NCBI RefSeq assembly: GCF_013359755.1 | Contig: NZ_JABMCJ010000076.1 | Coordinates: forward strand, 62,001 to 126,000 | Length of the DNA: 64,000 nucleotides | Origin: Tardiphaga robiniae | Lineage (GTDB): Bacteria > Pseudomonadota > Alphaproteobacteria > Rhizobiales > Xanthobacteraceae | Reading direction: 5' to 3' | Part shown: piece after piece, positions 62,095 through 64,000 of the stretch | Layout of the letters: the number at the start of each line of letters is the position of its first letter | Numbering within the stretch: position 1 is the stretch's first letter | Position numbers and translations under genes: made by a program | Notes under the pieces: generated by a model | What the model was told of the DNA's origin: nothing | Databases searched by the model: none | The model's input: the letters and a program-made list of their open reading frames with translations, nothing else

Positions 62095-62472
62095 CTACCT
62101 CAAAAACTCTTCTTCCCGCTTGATTAGCGGACGCAATTCCTTGAGTGCTTTGTAAAGCGCGCCGCTTAAAATAAGCTTACTGACGTCCTCGATCGTTTCA
62201 CGAAAACTCGGAACCGCTTCAATCAATTCCTTGATGAAACCGAGATATAGCTCCTGATAGGCTGGGATATCGTTTTCCAGATACATCATCTGTACGCAGA
62301 GATAGACGCGTTTGACCGGCGTCGTTGCAGTCTCCGCCGTGAGGATGTCCTTTTCACGCATGATCGGCGCATCGCCATCAATCAGGAACGCCGTGCGCGT
62401 ATCGGAATTGGTGATCACGCTCTGACCGATGATGATTCGCTCACCCGGCTTCAGTTCGACTCGCAAAGGCAT
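62095..62472 (-). CDS. flbT: Flagellin translation repressor FlbT
   Basis: 125 residues. It opens MPLRVELKPGERIIIGQSVITNSDTRTAFLIDGDAPIMREKDIL, the FlbT hallmark. In Caulobacter FlbT binds the leader of flagellin mRNA and destabilises it when assembly is blocked. Here the gene lies directly downstream of a flagellin gene on the same strand, so its target is probably next door; the flagellin leader is beyond the window. Confidence 0.95.
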   Translation of the reverse strand: MPLRVELKPGERIIIGQSVITNSDTRTAFLIDGDAPIMREKDILTAETATTPVKRVYLCVQMMYLENDIPAYQELYLGFIKELIEAVPSFRETIEDVSKLILSGALYKALKELRPLIKREEEFLR

Positions 62473-62727
62473 TCAGCTCTCCTTCCCCGCAGCGGCCGTG
62501 AGGCCACATGCAAAGCCAACGGTATCTGGTGCCACATTTCGGGCGGGCATGACTATCCAGGAACCCTGAAAATACGCCTGCGATTCGAATAATACCAGCG
62601 TTCAGCGACCGGCGTCTTCAGTCTGGGGAAAGCCAGGATGCCGGGCGACGCGCCGCTGACTACCCCGACCAACGAAAAACGGCGGGATTTCTCCCGCCGT
62701 TCGGTAATCTTGGTGCGACCGCCAGAC
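62473..62727. other. Gap between flagellin and flbT
   Basis: It holds the flagellin terminator (62673-62700). The flbT promoter should be here, but no CtrA box or RpoN promoter with right spacing was found. Confidence 0.4.
62673..62700 (-). terminator. Rho-independent terminator of flagellin
   Basis: On the minus strand ACGGCGGGA-GAAA-TCCCGCCGT is followed by TTTTCG. Perfect 9-bp stem, 28 bases after the flagellin stop. Confidence 0.85.
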
Positions 62728-64000
62728 TTACTGGAGCAGCTTGAGCACGCTCTGCTGCGACTGGTTGGCCAGCGCCAGCGCGGACACCGCGATCGACTGC
62801 CGGGTCGACAGTGCCTGGCTGTTCGCGGCTTCCTCATTGGTGTCGGCCAGCGTCAGGTTGGACGAACCGGTCTGCAGCACGTTGATCAGGTTCTTGGCGA
62901 ACTCCTGACGGATCTGCACGATCGACAGGTTGGAGCCGAGCGCCGAGGCCTGCGCGCGGAGAACCGAGCTGGAGATGTTGAGCGCAGCCAGCGTGTTGTT
63001 CGCCGAGGTATTGTCGAGGAAGTCCGCGCCCTTGGCGAGCTTGCTGAGACCCAGACCTGCCGGCGTCAGGGTCGTGCCGGCGATGTTGAGCGTCGACTTG
63101 CCGGTCTCGTTGAACACCAGCTTGAGCTGATCGCCACCGAGCAGGTTGATGCCGTTGAACGAGGCATCCTGCGACGTGGTCGTGATCTGATCGATGATGT
63201 TGTTGTACTGCGCAACGAGATTGGCGCGCGAGGTCTGCGACGCGAAGTCCTGAACCGGAGTGCTCGGCACCAGGCCATTGAACAGCTTGCCGACGGCCGC
63301 GGCTGTGCCGCCAATGGCGCCGATGGTCGACGAGGCCGCATCGTTGGACGTCTGGATGGTCATGAAGCCGGCGGGATCGATGACGGCTTGCAGGTTGTTC
63401 GGCGCCAGCGCGGCGTTGAGCTGCGCCAGGGTAGAGACCTGGCCGCTCGCGGTACCGAAGGTGATGTTCGTCGCGGTGCTCGACGGATTGGTCGCCGCAA
63501 TCGTCAGCGTCAGCGCCGGCGGACCACCCAGGGCGGTCGGACCTGAGGTCCGCGCCTGGGTCACCGACGTACCCAGGCCGAGCCCGGCGAGTGCGGCGGT
63601 GTTCGAGCTCGTGATCGACAGATCGGAAGCCGCACCCGTGTGCAGCGTGATCGCGCCGATGGGCGCTGCCGCGTTGACTGCAGAGCCCGCACCACCCGAC
63701 AGCGCATCGATCTTGCCCAGCAGCGTAGCGACGGTGTCCGTGATGTTGATTTCGTTGGCGCCCGACGCGCCCGAAGCTCTGAAGGTCAGGCTCTGACCGT
63801 TGACGGTGATGGTGTCGTTCGCCGCGAAGCTGGTAGCAATCGAGTCGGTGGCGGCAAGACCCGACAGCAGCGTGGCGCCGGTGATGGCAGCGGCATTCTT
63901 GTTGTTCGCGACAGTGCCGACATAGGTGTTGTCGGTCTTCGTGGATGTACCCAGCAGGTTGTCGGCGGTCGCACCGGGATTGATCGGCGTCGTGAACGAC
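62728..64000 (-). CDS. Flagellin, partial (N-terminus beyond the window)
   Basis: The frame is open without a stop from 62728 to the right edge, so at least 424 residues are present and the N-terminal D0/D1 part is missing. The C-terminal D1/D0 helices are clear: SSVLRAQASALGSNLSIVQIRQEFAKNLINVLQTGSSNLTLADTNEEAANSQALSTRQSIAVSALALANQSQQSVLKLLQ. The Ala/Gly/Thr-rich central part (ITVNGQSLTF, ITLHTGAASDLSI) looks like the DUF1522-type repeats of Bradyrhizobium flagellins. Main filament subunit; subtype cannot be assigned. Confidence 0.95.
   Translation of the reverse strand, partial: SFTTPINPGATADNLLGTSTKTDNTYVGTVANNKNAAAITGATLLSGLAATDSIATSFAANDTITVNGQSLTFRASGASGANEINITDTVATLLGKIDALSGGAGSAVNAAAPIGAITLHTGAASDLSITSSNTAALAGLGLGTSVTQARTSGPTALGGPPALTLTIAATNPSSTATNITFGTASGQVSTLAQLNAALAPNNLQAVIDPAGFMTIQTSNDAASSTIGAIGGTAAAVGKLFNGLVPSTPVQDFASQTSRANLVAQYNNIIDQITTTSQDASFNGINLLGGDQLKLVFNETGKSTLNIAGTTLTPAGLGLSKLAKGADFLDNTSANNTLAALNISSSVLRAQASALGSNLSIVQIRQEFAKNLINVLQTGSSNLTLADTNEEAANSQALSTRQSIAVSALALANQSQQSVLKLLQ

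Overview
The window is a contiguous piece of a GC-rich alphaproteobacterial chromosome. The flagellar gene set (flaF/flbT beside flagellin, fliX divergent from flgI, cckA beside flhB), the GTTC-N7-GTTC SOS box at recA, TTAACCAT/TTAA-N7-TTAA CtrA-type boxes and Rhizobiales-type palindromic repeats all point to the Bradyrhizobium/Rhodopseudomonas group (Nitrobacteraceae). The genus is an inference. No tRNA, rRNA, CRISPR array, transposase or phage gene was seen.

Layout. 1-4106: a four-gene peptide/nickel-type ABC transporter (two permeases, two ATPases); its binding protein would lie left of the window. 4291-5394: recA with an SOS box. 5588-17908: mostly small conserved or secreted proteins (thioesterase, HdeA-like, PilZ, caspase-like peptidase, two DPWG paralogues), then an acetyltransferase plus JmjC-like oxygenase pair, a DsbA-family oxidoreductase, an XRE regulator and a SET-domain methyltransferase with a histone-H1-like tail. 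17928-23429: an accessory catabolic block (Bug solute-binding protein, VOC dioxygenase, MDR dehydrogenase, GntR regulator, FAH-family hydrolase, AA_synth protein) with matching palindromes in front of both of its divergent transcription units. 23481-27574: a TetR regulator, a carotenoid-cleavage-type oxygenase and two membrane-protein units, tied together by five copies of a 19-bp operator; the first membrane unit is a decayed tandem duplicate of the second. 27571-36715: secreted and housekeeping genes, including a class I fumarase whose leader can fold over its own ribosome-binding site.

36931-64000 is a flagellar and cell-cycle region. cckA, flhB, fliR, fliQ, fliE, flgC and flgB run leftward; fliO-fliP run rightward; a 1226-residue TPR protein, a MotE-like protein, a DUF6468-like protein, fliM and fliL run leftward; flgF-flgG-flgA-flgH run rightward; then come dksA, fliX, flgI-flgJ-flgN-like, a FlaG-like gene, an orphan, flaF, flbT and a flagellin cut by the right edge. 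Upstream sequences suggest a Caulobacter-like hierarchy. CtrA-type boxes precede flgB, fliL, fliX and fliO. RpoN (-24/-12) promoters with exact GG-N10-GC spacing precede flgF and flgI. The CtrA-controlling kinase CckA is encoded in the same cluster.

The best candidates for something undescribed are the TetR/carotenoid-oxygenase/YciB-like regulon with its operator array and decayed duplicate, the SET-plus-H1-tail protein, and the large flagellar-locus TPR protein.
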